DNA of 23,136 bases from positions 1-23,136 of the forward strand of contig JAJYPT010000011.1 in the NCBI GenBank assembly GCA_021795135.1, written 5' to 3'. Shown piece by piece: positions 1 to 6,010 of this stretch (the stretch's first letter is position 1; every line of letters begins with the position of its first letter). Source of the stretch: Actinomycetes bacterium. Lineage in GTDB: Bacteria; Actinomycetota; Acidimicrobiia; Acidimicrobiales; JAJYPT01. The translations under genes and the position numbers were made by a program. Under the pieces are notes generated by a model. The model did no database searches. It saw only the letters and a program-made list of their open reading frames with translations, and had not been told where the DNA came from.

Positions 1-871
1 ATACCCGCTTTTGACAAAAGATGATGAAGTTCGTCTAGCACAAGCGATAGAAAAAGGTGCTCTTGCCCGAGAAGAGTTAGATCAAAAAGAAGCAGAGCTA
101 TCTGCACCTCGTAAAAGAGAACTCAAGAGAGCCATTAGGGCTGGAGAAACAGCTGAACGTTCTTTTGTTCAGTCTAACTTGCGTTTAGTAGTTTCAATAG
201 CCAAAAAATATCAAGCCTCGGGACTTCCTTTATTAGATTTAATTCAAGAAGGGAACCTAGGTCTTATGCATGCTGTCGAAAAATTCGATTGGCGCAAAGG
301 GTTCAAGTTTTCTACTTATGCCACTTGGTGGATTCGCCAAGCTATCACTAGAGGTATTGCCAATACTGGACGTACTATTCGTCTCCCAGTACATGCTGGA
401 GATACTTTAGCCAGGGTTCAAAAAGCACAAGCAAGATTAGAACTTAAATTAGGCAGACCTGCTACTTTAGCTGAATTAGGTGAAGAAGTTGAGATGCCTG
501 AAGATAAATTAATTGAGGCTTTGCGTTTTAGAGCTGAACCTTTGTCTTTGTCCGAACCATTGCGAGAAGATGGCGATGCAGAGCTTGGAGATGTTGTTGA
601 AGACCGTGGCGCGGATTCACCATTTGAAGTTGCTGCCACTGCAATGTTACCTGAAGAAATTGCTCGTTTGCTAGCACCTTTAGACGAAAGAGAGCGAGAA
701 ATATTACGTCTCAGATTTGGTTTAGATAGAGGTGAACCAAGGACATTAGAAGAAGTTGGGGAACATTTCAATCTTACTCGAGAACGTATTAGACAAATAG
801 AAGCTAGAGCTATGTCTAAACTACGCCATCCTTCTAGTGATACTGGAGCTCGAGACTTACTTAGCGTTTAA
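1..871 (+). CDS. RNA polymerase sigma-70 factor, principal (RpoD/SigA) type, 5'-truncated by window
   Basis: This is a primary-like sigma factor that directs RNA polymerase to housekeeping promoters. The reading frame is open to the window edge. The residues before the TTG at 11 (Y-P-L, then LT) continue the conserved region 1.2 motif normally written YLREIG..PLLT, so the real start lies upstream and the TTG at 11 is not the start. Region 2 is intact (NLRLVVSIAKKY, then DLIQEGNLGL, then KFSTYATWWIRQAI for -10 recognition and melting). Region 3 follows (RTIRLPVHAGDTLARVQKAQ). Region 4 has LDEREREILRLRFGL and a helix-turn-helix ending in TRERIRQIEARAMSKLRHP. The tail ARDLLSV resembles actinobacterial HrdB/SigA ends. 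With the N-terminus missing I cannot separate the essential group 1 factor from a close group 2 paralogue, so I give no symbol. Confidence 0.93.
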   Translation, partial: YPLLTKDDEVRLAQAIEKGALAREELDQKEAELSAPRKRELKRAIRAGETAERSFVQSNLRLVVSIAKKYQASGLPLLDLIQEGNLGLMHAVEKFDWRKGFKFSTYATWWIRQAITRGIANTGRTIRLPVHAGDTLARVQKAQARLELKLGRPATLAELGEEVEMPEDKLIEALRFRAEPLSLSEPLREDGDAELGDVVEDRGADSPFEVAATAMLPEEIARLLAPLDEREREILRLRFGLDRGEPRTLEEVGEHFNLTRERIRQIEARAMSKLRHPSSDTGARDLLSV

Positions 872-960
872 TAGATTCTGCTTTTAATCAAATCAATAAC
901 TAAGTATTGGCTTTGTTTGACTTGACGAAAAATTATCTTTTCTAAATTAGTTATTAAATC

Positions 961-991
961 TGTTCTAAAAGGATTAATTCCTTTTAGAACA
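961..991. repeat. Perfect 12-bp inverted repeat downstream of the sigma factor
   Basis: The arms TGTTCTAAAAGG (961-972) and CCTTTTAGAACA (980-991) are exactly complementary and separated by ATTAATT. The RNA would form a strong 12-bp hairpin 90 nt after the sigma-factor stop. No U-run follows (the next bases are TCGCAG), so it is not a classic intrinsic terminator. It may be a 3'-end stabilising stem, a terminator of another kind, or a DNA operator. Confidence 0.6.
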
Positions 992-1317
992 TCGCAGCTT
1001 GTAACTCCACTGGATTTTATTAGTTCGGTATTAGATATTGCTAAAATGCACTCTTGAATTATTTAATTAAAAATTTGGGGGTGTTTTTTTAGTTCTATTT
1101 TCCTCTAAAGCTTTATTAGTGCTAAGAGCATATAAGTTGACTTATTGGTTCTTTAAAGGTCTTATTTGCTAAATTTAGGAGATTGTAGCCAAATCTAAGA
1201 GGATGGATAGTAGCTATAGCTATAAATATTGGCATTTTGAAAAATAATCTAATTATATTTTTTTTCAGTTTAAATCTTATTTATAGAATTTGTTGGAATA
1301 AGTATCTAAGACCAAAC

Positions 1318-1323
1318 TACGCT
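1318..1323 (+). promoter_or_regulatory. Possible -10 element of a leaderless purD promoter
   Basis: TACGCT fits the TAnnnT pattern of actinobacterial -10 boxes and ends 8 nt before the ATG at 1332. No Shine-Dalgarno sequence is visible ahead of that ATG. Together this would fit transcription starting at or next to the start codon. A loose TTGGAA lies 19 nt upstream. It rests on position and a short match only. Confidence 0.25.
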
Positions 1324-1331
1324 ATTGAATT

Positions 1332-2645
1332 ATGAAAAGTCTTATTGTTGGTCATGGTGGGCGAGAGGCAGCACTTGGGACCCGGATGTCTGAATCTTCT
1401 ACTCTTTATGGTTTTATGGGTCATGCTAATCCTACTATTTGTAGACTTAGTGCCCAAACAGGGGGAGCTTATTACCTAGGAGATGTTCGCAACGGTAAAG
1501 AAATAGCTCGCTTTGCAACTGAACATTCAATAGATATTGCAATGGTTAGTAGTGATGATCCTTTAGAAGCAGGAGTGGTGGATCAATTACGCTCAGTAGG
1601 AATTCCAACGGTTGGACCTACGAGAGCTGGGTCTGAAATTGAGTGGAACAAAATGTTTTGTCGTTCAGTAGTTAATCGAATTGCTCCAAAAGCCAATCCC
1701 ATATTTGGAGTTGCCCAGACTGTGGGAGAAATAGAAGCAATAGTCAATCGTATAGCTGAACAAAAAGGAACTGTTGTAGTAAAGCCGGTAGGGCTATCTG
1801 GTGGCAAAGGAGTTAAAGTAGTAGGACCCCACTTAGATGACAATGCTGCAGCAATAGATTATGCGAAAGAAATAATTATTTCTGGTCGCCACGGGGGTAT
1901 AGCTTTGATTGAAGAAAAAATTGATGCTCCAGAATTTACTATACAAGCCATGACAGATGGTAAAACTGTTGTTTTTCCACCAGCTACTTATGATTATCCA
2001 TATCGTTTTGATGGAGATAAAGGACCTGGAACTGGAGGAATGGGATCTTGCGCTTTATCTGGAGGACTTTTCCCATTTTTAAATAAAGCTACCTATGACC
2101 AAGCATGTGAGATTACACAAGATGTTATAGATTTTTTAGCCAAAGATAATCGTAGTTTTTCTGGCTGTTTGAATGCTGGGTTTTTTGTTACAGATGAGGG
2201 GCTGCGTGTAATTGAATTCAATGCTCGATTTGGAGATCCTGAAGGAATTAATATAATGGCCCTTTTGGATTCAGATTGGATTGAAATAATGCATGCAATG
2301 CAGTCTCAAAGTTTACATGAAAGAGATTTAAAACTTATAGATAAGACCTCTATCGTAAAATATCTTGTAGCTCCTGAGTACGCTCTTGGAACAAGTACTG
2401 GACATAAATTTTCTCTAGATGTCGAAGTAGCACATTCCATTGGCGCTAACGTTCTTTTTTCCTCAGCAATTGAAACTGGTCCTAAACATTATCAAACCGT
2501 TGGAACATCTAGAGCAGTTGCGATAACGGCTGAAGCTGACACAGTACAAGAGGCAAATGCGATTATTTCTCAGGCTATAAGTGATAGTTTTGATGGCGAT
2601 TTACAATGGCGCAATGATATTGGGTCTTTCCCCTCTAAAAAATAA
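1332..2645 (+). CDS. purD: Phosphoribosylamine-glycine ligase-like ATP-grasp enzyme, archaeal-type PurD
   Basis: The predicted role is step 2 of purine synthesis: ATP-dependent joining of glycine to phosphoribosylamine to give GAR, in the cytosol. The 437-residue protein has the PurD order: an N-terminal glycine-rich fold (VGHGGREAALG), AGVVDQL..GIPTVGPT, the ATP-grasp loop VVVKPVGLSGGKGVKVVG, then EFTIQAMTDGK, GPGTGGMGS, and the metal-binding IEFNARFGDPEGIN. From memory, KPVGLxGGKGVKVVG, the following LxDN..A..YAKEII segment, LxPFL and EFNARFGDPE are typical of methanogen PurD. Bacterial PurD usually has KADGLAAGKGV and EFNVRFGDPETQ. GREHA is GREAA here, and the T/Q after DPE is replaced by GIN. 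The gene stands alone with no other pur gene beside it, so a paralogue with another substrate is possible. I see no SD before the ATG. Confidence 0.8.
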   Translation: MKSLIVGHGGREAALGTRMSESSTLYGFMGHANPTICRLSAQTGGAYYLGDVRNGKEIARFATEHSIDIAMVSSDDPLEAGVVDQLRSVGIPTVGPTRAGSEIEWNKMFCRSVVNRIAPKANPIFGVAQTVGEIEAIVNRIAEQKGTVVVKPVGLSGGKGVKVVGPHLDDNAAAIDYAKEIIISGRHGGIALIEEKIDAPEFTIQAMTDGKTVVFPPATYDYPYRFDGDKGPGTGGMGSCALSGGLFPFLNKATYDQACEITQDVIDFLAKDNRSFSGCLNAGFFVTDEGLRVIEFNARFGDPEGINIMALLDSDWIEIMHAMQSQSLHERDLKLIDKTSIVKYLVAPEYALGTSTGHKFSLDVEVAHSIGANVLFSSAIETGPKHYQTVGTSRAVAITAEADTVQEANAIISQAISDSFDGDLQWRNDIGSFPSKK

Positions 2646-2725
2646 TTTCACATATTTATATGCACGTTTAAGGTTGTGTTGAAATCTACTAAGACATATA
2701 AAGATTCCCAGCTTTATACCTAAGT

Positions 2726-2820
2726 TGGCGGAGGTGGACGGGAATCGAACCCGCCGGATGAGTAATCTCATCCCATCCGCTTTGAAGGCGGAGGAACCCA
2801 CCAGGCATTCAGACACCTCC
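2726..2820 (-). tRNA. selC: tRNA-Sec (anticodon UCA), selenocysteine tRNA
   Basis: On the minus strand this 95-nt gene folds as a selenocysteine tRNA. Seven acceptor pairs are GGAGGTG/CACCTCC; an eighth position is a T-C mismatch. The anticodon stem TCCGC/GCGGA encloses loop CTTCAAA, giving anticodon TCA, which reads UGA. The long variable arm GGATGAG-ATTA-CTCATCC is followed by a T-arm with loop TTCGATT. G73 and an encoded CCA are present, as in E. coli selC, which is also 95 nt. The long variable arm rules out a tRNA-Trp(UCA), so UGA is not reassigned to Trp. A TAnnnT box (TAGCAT, minus strand, 2828-2833) sits about 7 nt upstream and may be its -10. No selA, selB or selD lies in the window. 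Confidence 0.92.
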
Positions 2821-2863
2821 AAATTAAATGCTAGTTGGTTAAATGCACGCTAGAGTTGAAGTT

Positions 2864-2941
2864 ATGAAGAAACTATTATTTTTAATTATTTTATTAGCAT
2901 TAGGCGCAGTAGCTGCAAAGAAGATCAAAAAAGCTGGATAG
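2864..2941 (+). CDS. Putative 25-residue membrane microprotein
   Basis: This small ORF reads M-K-K, then about 16 hydrophobic residues (LLFLIILLALGAVAA), then KKIKKAG and a TAG stop. A single transmembrane helix with lysines at both ends is a typical single-span microprotein design and differs from random AT-rich translation. It starts 43 nt from the 5' end of selC, diverging from it, and ends 1 nt before the convergent HAD gene. No clear Shine-Dalgarno sequence is seen, only a weak GAGTTGAAG. It loosely recalls short actinobacterial K/R-flanked membrane proteins such as the DLW-39 family, but the DLW motif is absent. The function is unknown, and it may not be translated. Confidence 0.45.
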   Translation: MKKLLFLIILLALGAVAAKKIKKAG

Positions 2942-2942
2942 G

Positions 2943-3746
2943 TTAGTATCGTCTTTTTTTAGTTAACATTTTTCTAGCTGGTTTGCTCGCTATTAGTATA
3001 GCTGTGCCCAAACCAGCTAGAGCCAAAATCAATATAGCTAAGGGATTTTTATGTACTGGTTTAGATCTTTGACTAAGCCTTACTGGTTTTACGAAATTAC
3101 GAATTTCCCAGTTCTTTTCTTTTGCCAACCTTAGAAGTACTCTATCTGGGTTTACAACTACTGGGTGTCCTACTGCTTCCAGCAAGGGGAGATCTGTGTA
3201 AGAGTCAGAATAGGCATAAGAAGCACTCAAGTCTATGTTTTCTCGTTCTGCGATTTCTCGCATTGCTTGAGCTTTGTAAGGTCCATAAGCATAAAATTCC
3301 ATAGATCCTAAATAATGACCTTTGTCGTCAATTTTGGCTCTACTTGCTATTGATCCATCTACTTTTAGGTATTCTCCTAAAGGATTTACAAGTTCTTGGG
3401 GAGAAGCAGATACTATATATATCTTTCTTCCTGCTTGTCGGTGTTGTTCTAACAACTCTAAAGCTTCTTCAAAGATTATTGGCTCGACTATTTCAGTTAG
3501 AGTTTCTTTGACTATTTGTTTAACTTTGCTTTGCTCCCACCCTTTGGTCAGGGCTAATACCGATTCTCGAATGCGGGCGATTTTTTGTTCGCTAGCTCCC
3601 AATTGCATGAATATAAGTTGAGTATAAAGAGCTCGCAAGACAGTTGTTTTAGATATCAGACCCTCTTTGTAGAAGGGACGTCCAAAAGCAACTATAGATG
3701 CTTTTGCTATTACTGTTTTATCTAAGTCAAAAAAGGCTGCCTCCAT
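2943..3746 (-). CDS. HAD-IB family (SerB-like) phosphatase with C-terminal membrane anchor
   Basis: This is a predicted phosphomonoesterase of the haloacid dehalogenase superfamily, subfamily IB. Motif I is FDLDKT (nucleophile D7, acid/base D9). Motif II is IVSAS (S113). Motif III is K158 (YGPYKAQA). Motif IV is YSDSYTDLPLLEAVG (D181, D185), followed by PVVVNPD. Residues of about 20-90 form the helical cap. After the catalytic domain comes a basic linker and one hydrophobic helix (about 235-253, LAILILALAGLGTAILIA), then a lysine/arginine tail, so the enzyme is probably membrane-tethered with its catalytic domain in the cytosol. The family is common in actinobacteria and its substrate is usually unknown; phosphoserine or a lipid phosphate are possibilities. 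It is divergent from bldG. On its own strand, an inverted repeat CTACTA-TC-TAGTAG (3763-3776) lies just upstream of the ATG. Confidence 0.85.
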   Translation of the reverse strand: MEAAFFDLDKTVIAKASIVAFGRPFYKEGLISKTTVLRALYTQLIFMQLGASEQKIARIRESVLALTKGWEQSKVKQIVKETLTEIVEPIIFEEALELLEQHRQAGRKIYIVSASPQELVNPLGEYLKVDGSIASRAKIDDKGHYLGSMEFYAYGPYKAQAMREIAERENIDLSASYAYSDSYTDLPLLEAVGHPVVVNPDRVLLRLAKEKNWEIRNFVKPVRLSQRSKPVHKNPLAILILALAGLGTAILIASKPARKMLTKKRRY

Positions 3747-3788
3747 CTATTTCTGAGCATACCTACTATCTAGTAGCCTTGTCTTTGT

Positions 3789-3822
3789 TTTAGGCAGCTC
3801 TTTTGATCTTGTTTAGCCTAAA
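3789..3822. repeat. Inverted repeat between the divergent HAD and bldG genes
   Basis: TTTAGGC (3789-3795) and GCCTAAA (3816-3822) are perfect complements 20 nt apart, inside the 197-nt divergent promoter region. The wide spacing suits a pair of protein-binding half-sites better than a terminator. With 7-bp arms in AT-rich DNA, chance is a real alternative. Confidence 0.25.
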
Positions 3823-3926
3823 GTCGTAAATACTTGGGATTTAGCATTAAGTTTTAGTTATAAAAAGTATATTTATGTTAAAAAAAAGCTAAATTGGATC
3901 AATAGTTGTACTTCTAAAATTCAGAT

Positions 3927-3932
3927 AAGGAG
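3927..3932 (+). promoter_or_regulatory. Strong ribosome binding site of bldG
   Basis: AAGGAG lies 11 nt before the ATG at 3944. Most genes in the window have weak or no SD, so this points to high translation of the antagonist and fixes its start. Confidence 0.7.
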
Positions 3933-3943
3933 AAAATCAACAG

Positions 3944-4282
3944 ATGGATTTAGGTCTGGATGTAATAGAACAAAATGGTTATACCGTTTTATCTGTTAAA
4001 GGCGAAGTAGATGTATATACTGCTCCAAGATTGAGAGAGCGTTTAGTCGAGCTTGTAAGTGAAGGTGCTCGCAAGATTGTGGTAGACCTTGAACAAGTTG
4101 AATTTTTGGATTCAACTGGTTTGGGAGTCTTAGTTGGTGGGTTAAAAAGACTTAGAAGCAACGATGGAGATCTTAGCTTGGTATGTACTCAAACTAGGAT
4201 ATTAAAAGTTTTTGAAATCACAGGCCTAACTAAGGTTTTCAGCATTTATAACTCTATTGAAGATGCTACTAACGGTGAATAA
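3944..4282 (+). CDS. bldG: Anti-sigma factor antagonist, BldG type (STAS domain)
   Basis: This cytosolic STAS protein acts in a partner switch: when unphosphorylated it binds an anti-sigma kinase and frees the sigma factor. It is 112 residues, and from memory close to Streptomyces BldG along its length: start MDLGLDV, then GEVDVYTAPRLRERLVEL, FLDSTGLGVLVGGLKR, RILKVFEITGLTKVF and a short acidic tail. The phosphorylated serine is S57 in DSTG, the same position as in BldG. The kinase partner is probably the next gene, 20 nt downstream. No sigma factor follows in the cluster, so the target must be encoded elsewhere; the sigma factor at the window start is of principal type and an unlikely target. 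Confidence 0.93.
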   Translation: MDLGLDVIEQNGYTVLSVKGEVDVYTAPRLRERLVELVSEGARKIVVDLEQVEFLDSTGLGVLVGGLKRLRSNDGDLSLVCTQTRILKVFEITGLTKVFSIYNSIEDATNGE

Positions 4283-4302
4283 CGAGATTTGTTTTAGATT
4301 TA

Positions 4303-4767
4303 ATGCTAGGTAATACTAACGTCCAACTAGATATTCCAATTCAGATGGAATATGTATCTTTAGTTCGTATTTTAATTTCTGACCTAGCTCAAAGCAGGCG
4401 AGAAATTGATCCTCAAAAAGTCAATGACTTAAAACTAGCTATATCAGAAGCTTGCACAAATGCAATTGAAGCCCATAAAGCAATTCACAGTGATCAAAAG
4501 ATAAAAATAGCTTGGTCAGAACAACCAGATCATTTTGAAGTCTCAATAAGAGATTTTGGAAAAGGCTTTGATATAGAAGCATTACCCAAACATCCACCTG
4601 TTACAGATCCTGAGCGTTTAAACTTTGAACGAGGATTAGGTATTCCTCTTATAAAAGCCTTGATGGATGAAGTGTCATTCAATTCTTCATCTGAAGGAAC
4701 TTTTGTCAAAATGATTGTATTTTGCCAACCTTTGGAAAAAAAATTAGATTTTGATTCTGAATTATAA
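4303..4767 (+). CDS. rsbW: RsbW-like anti-sigma factor serine kinase (HATPase domain)
   Basis: This predicted serine kinase and anti-sigma factor would bind a stress sigma factor and phosphorylate the BldG-like antagonist at S57. The 154-residue protein is a single GHKL ATPase domain. The N-box is KLAISEACTNAIEAH (catalytic E and Mg-binding N), the G1 box is IRDFGKGFD, and the G2 box is RGLGIPLIKALMDEV with GTFVKM as the last strand. There is no transmembrane or sensor domain, as in RsbW/SpoIIAB proteins. It follows bldG by 20 nt, so they are probably cotranscribed. The ATG start has no evident SD. The symbol names the family; which sigma factor it controls cannot be told. Its TAA stop lies in the left arm of a 19-bp inverted repeat that runs into nhaA. 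Confidence 0.87.
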   Translation: MLGNTNVQLDIPIQMEYVSLVRILISDLAQSRREIDPQKVNDLKLAISEACTNAIEAHKAIHSDQKIKIAWSEQPDHFEVSIRDFGKGFDIEALPKHPPVTDPERLNFERGLGIPLIKALMDEVSFNSSSEGTFVKMIVFCQPLEKKLDFDSEL

Positions 4768-4805
4768 GTCATTTAGTAATCTTTCAATTACTAAATGACT
4801 TATAA
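4762..4805. repeat. Perfect 19-bp inverted repeat spanning the rsbW stop and nhaA start
   Basis: The left arm TTATAAGTCATTTAGTAAT (4762-4780) and right arm ATTACTAAATGACTTATAA (4787-4805) are perfect complements around a 6-nt loop CTTTCA. The rsbW TAA (4765-4767) is in the left arm and the nhaA ATG (4795-4797) is in the right arm, so the RNA hairpin would bury the nhaA start codon. No U-run follows on either strand, which argues against an intrinsic terminator. The stem has 3 G/C pairs of 19, so it could melt with temperature or ribosome passage. Confidence 0.85.
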
Positions 4806-6006
4806 ACCTACAAAACAAAAACAACATTCACTGTTTCATAACGATTTATTTTCAGCCCTGGTTCTCCTGCTATCTACTTTTATTGCTTTAGTATGGACTA
4901 ATTCTTTTATTGGGCATTTTTATTTTGAATTTTGGTCCACTAAATTAAATTTTGTTAGTCATTTATTTAGCATAAATTTCGACTATAAAGATGTTATCAA
5001 CATGGGGTTTATGTCTTTTTTTTTCTTCTTGATTGGACTGGAGATAAAAAAAGAAATTATTGTTGGAGAATTGCGCCATTTTAGAAGAAGTCTGCTGCCA
5101 GTAGTTGCAGCTATTGGTGGCATGGTTGTTCCTTCCTTGTTCTATTTAGGAATTACTTATTCTCATAGAGCATCTCAAGGATGGGCGATTCCTATGGCTA
5201 CAGATGTGGCTTTTGCTGTTGCTATTTTGAGCTTAGTTGGTAAAAAGGTACCCTCTTATTTGCGTTCTTTTCTACTAACTTTGGCTATTGTCGATGACAT
5301 TGGGTCAACTGCTGTGATAGCAATTGCTTATCCAAAATCTGTACATATTGAATATTTAGGTTTTAGTTTTTTATTGATTCTTGTAATTATTTTGAGTAAG
5401 AAAATTACCACACGTAATTACTTGTATATTTTACTAGCTCCTCTTTTGTGGATATTGTTTTTGCTTTCAGGCATACAGGCAGCCCTTTGCGGATTTGTAA
5501 TTGGGATATTGATACCAATAGGTCTTGAAAAACCAAATGTTGGCAGTCCAGGACGTTTTCAAACCTATCTAAAACTTATTAAAGCAAATAAAAAAGCAGA
5601 AGATTTAATAAGACCTTATGTCAATTTTTTAGTTATGCCCATGTTTGCTTTTGCAAACACTGGCATAGTTTTTACAACTAGGTTTTTTAAAGATCCATCT
5701 ATGGAAATTATCCTAGGCATTGTTGGAGGCTTGGTTATAGGTAAAACTTTAGGAGTTGTTGGATCGACCTGGTTAGTAGTCAAACTGGGAAGAGTAAAAT
5801 TGCCAAAAGCAATTAGTTGGAGTCATCTTTTGGGGCTGGGTTTTTTAAGTGGTATAGGTTTTACGGTCTCTCTTTTGATGGCTGATTTGGCCCTCAGCAT
5901 TCCTTTAGAACGCCAAGCTGCCAAATCAGCTGTACTGGTAGGTTCTGCCATCGCAGCAGTAATTGGTGTTGCTATTTTATCCAAACCTGAAAGGTTGAAA
6001 AAATAA
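4795..6006 (+). CDS. nhaA: Na+/H+ antiporter NhaA
   Basis: This is an inner-membrane antiporter that expels Na+ in exchange for protons, serving sodium and pH balance. It is 403 residues with about 11-12 hydrophobic segments. Family landmarks are FFFLIGLEIKKEIIVGEL, ATDVAFAVAILSLVG (D137, matching E. coli D133), AIVDDIGSTAVIA (D167 and D168, the D163/D164 ion-binding pair), MPMFAFANTGI, LVIGKTLG (K317, matching K300) and GIGFTVSLLMADLAL. All key charged residues are present, so it should be active. The ATG at 4795 is the only usable start: an in-frame stop lies at 4777-4779 and no other ATG/GTG/TTG lies between. That ATG sits in a hairpin arm without an SD. It follows the bldG-rsbW pair by 27 nt and converges on the aldo/keto reductase, with 4 nt between the stops. 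Confidence 0.95.
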   Translation: MTYKPTKQKQHSLFHNDLFSALVLLLSTFIALVWTNSFIGHFYFEFWSTKLNFVSHLFSINFDYKDVINMGFMSFFFFLIGLEIKKEIIVGELRHFRRSLLPVVAAIGGMVVPSLFYLGITYSHRASQGWAIPMATDVAFAVAILSLVGKKVPSYLRSFLLTLAIVDDIGSTAVIAIAYPKSVHIEYLGFSFLLILVIILSKKITTRNYLYILLAPLLWILFLLSGIQAALCGFVIGILIPIGLEKPNVGSPGRFQTYLKLIKANKKAEDLIRPYVNFLVMPMFAFANTGIVFTTRFFKDPSMEIILGIVGGLVIGKTLGVVGSTWLVVKLGRVKLPKAISWSHLLGLGFLSGIGFTVSLLMADLALSIPLERQAAKSAVLVGSAIAAVIGVAILSKPERLKK

Positions 6007-6010
6007 AAAC

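Larger units (their letters stand above)
872..1331. other. 460-nt intergenic region without a recognisable gene
   Basis: This AT-rich stretch lies between the sigma factor and the PurD-like gene. I find no convincing ORF and no tRNA. It holds a perfect inverted repeat at 961-991, a TTGACT hexamer at 1137-1142 with a weak TCTTAT 17 nt downstream, and a TAnnnT box just before the next start codon. It could carry the sigma-factor terminator, promoters, or a small RNA; the sequence alone does not say which. Confidence 0.5.

Noticed and set aside
11..13. TTG at 11 as the start of the sigma factor
   Set aside because: Residues encoded before it continue the conserved region 1.2 motif, so the gene is cut by the window edge.
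418..771. 117-codon minus-strand ORF inside the sigma-factor gene
   Set aside because: It lies wholly opposite conserved sigma-70 regions; serine-rich, low-complexity translation typical of an antisense shadow.
1070..1095. G-run followed by T-run (about 1077-1090) as a terminator
   Set aside because: There is a T-tract but no complementary stem ahead of it.
2726..2820. Reading the UCA tRNA as evidence that TGA encodes tryptophan
   Set aside because: The long variable arm and G73 are tRNA-Sec features, and several complete genes end in TGA exactly where their family does.
2601..2822. 73-codon minus-strand ORF covering the selC region
   Set aside because: It overlaps the tRNA-Sec gene completely and the purD 3' end, and its translation has no recognisable domain.
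3122..3621. Two plus-strand ORFs opposite the HAD gene
   Set aside because: The minus-strand HAD protein shows all four catalytic motifs; the plus-strand frames show none.
4762..4805. Intrinsic terminator between rsbW and nhaA
   Set aside because: No U-run on either strand and the nhaA ATG lies in the stem, so a simple terminator is a poor fit.
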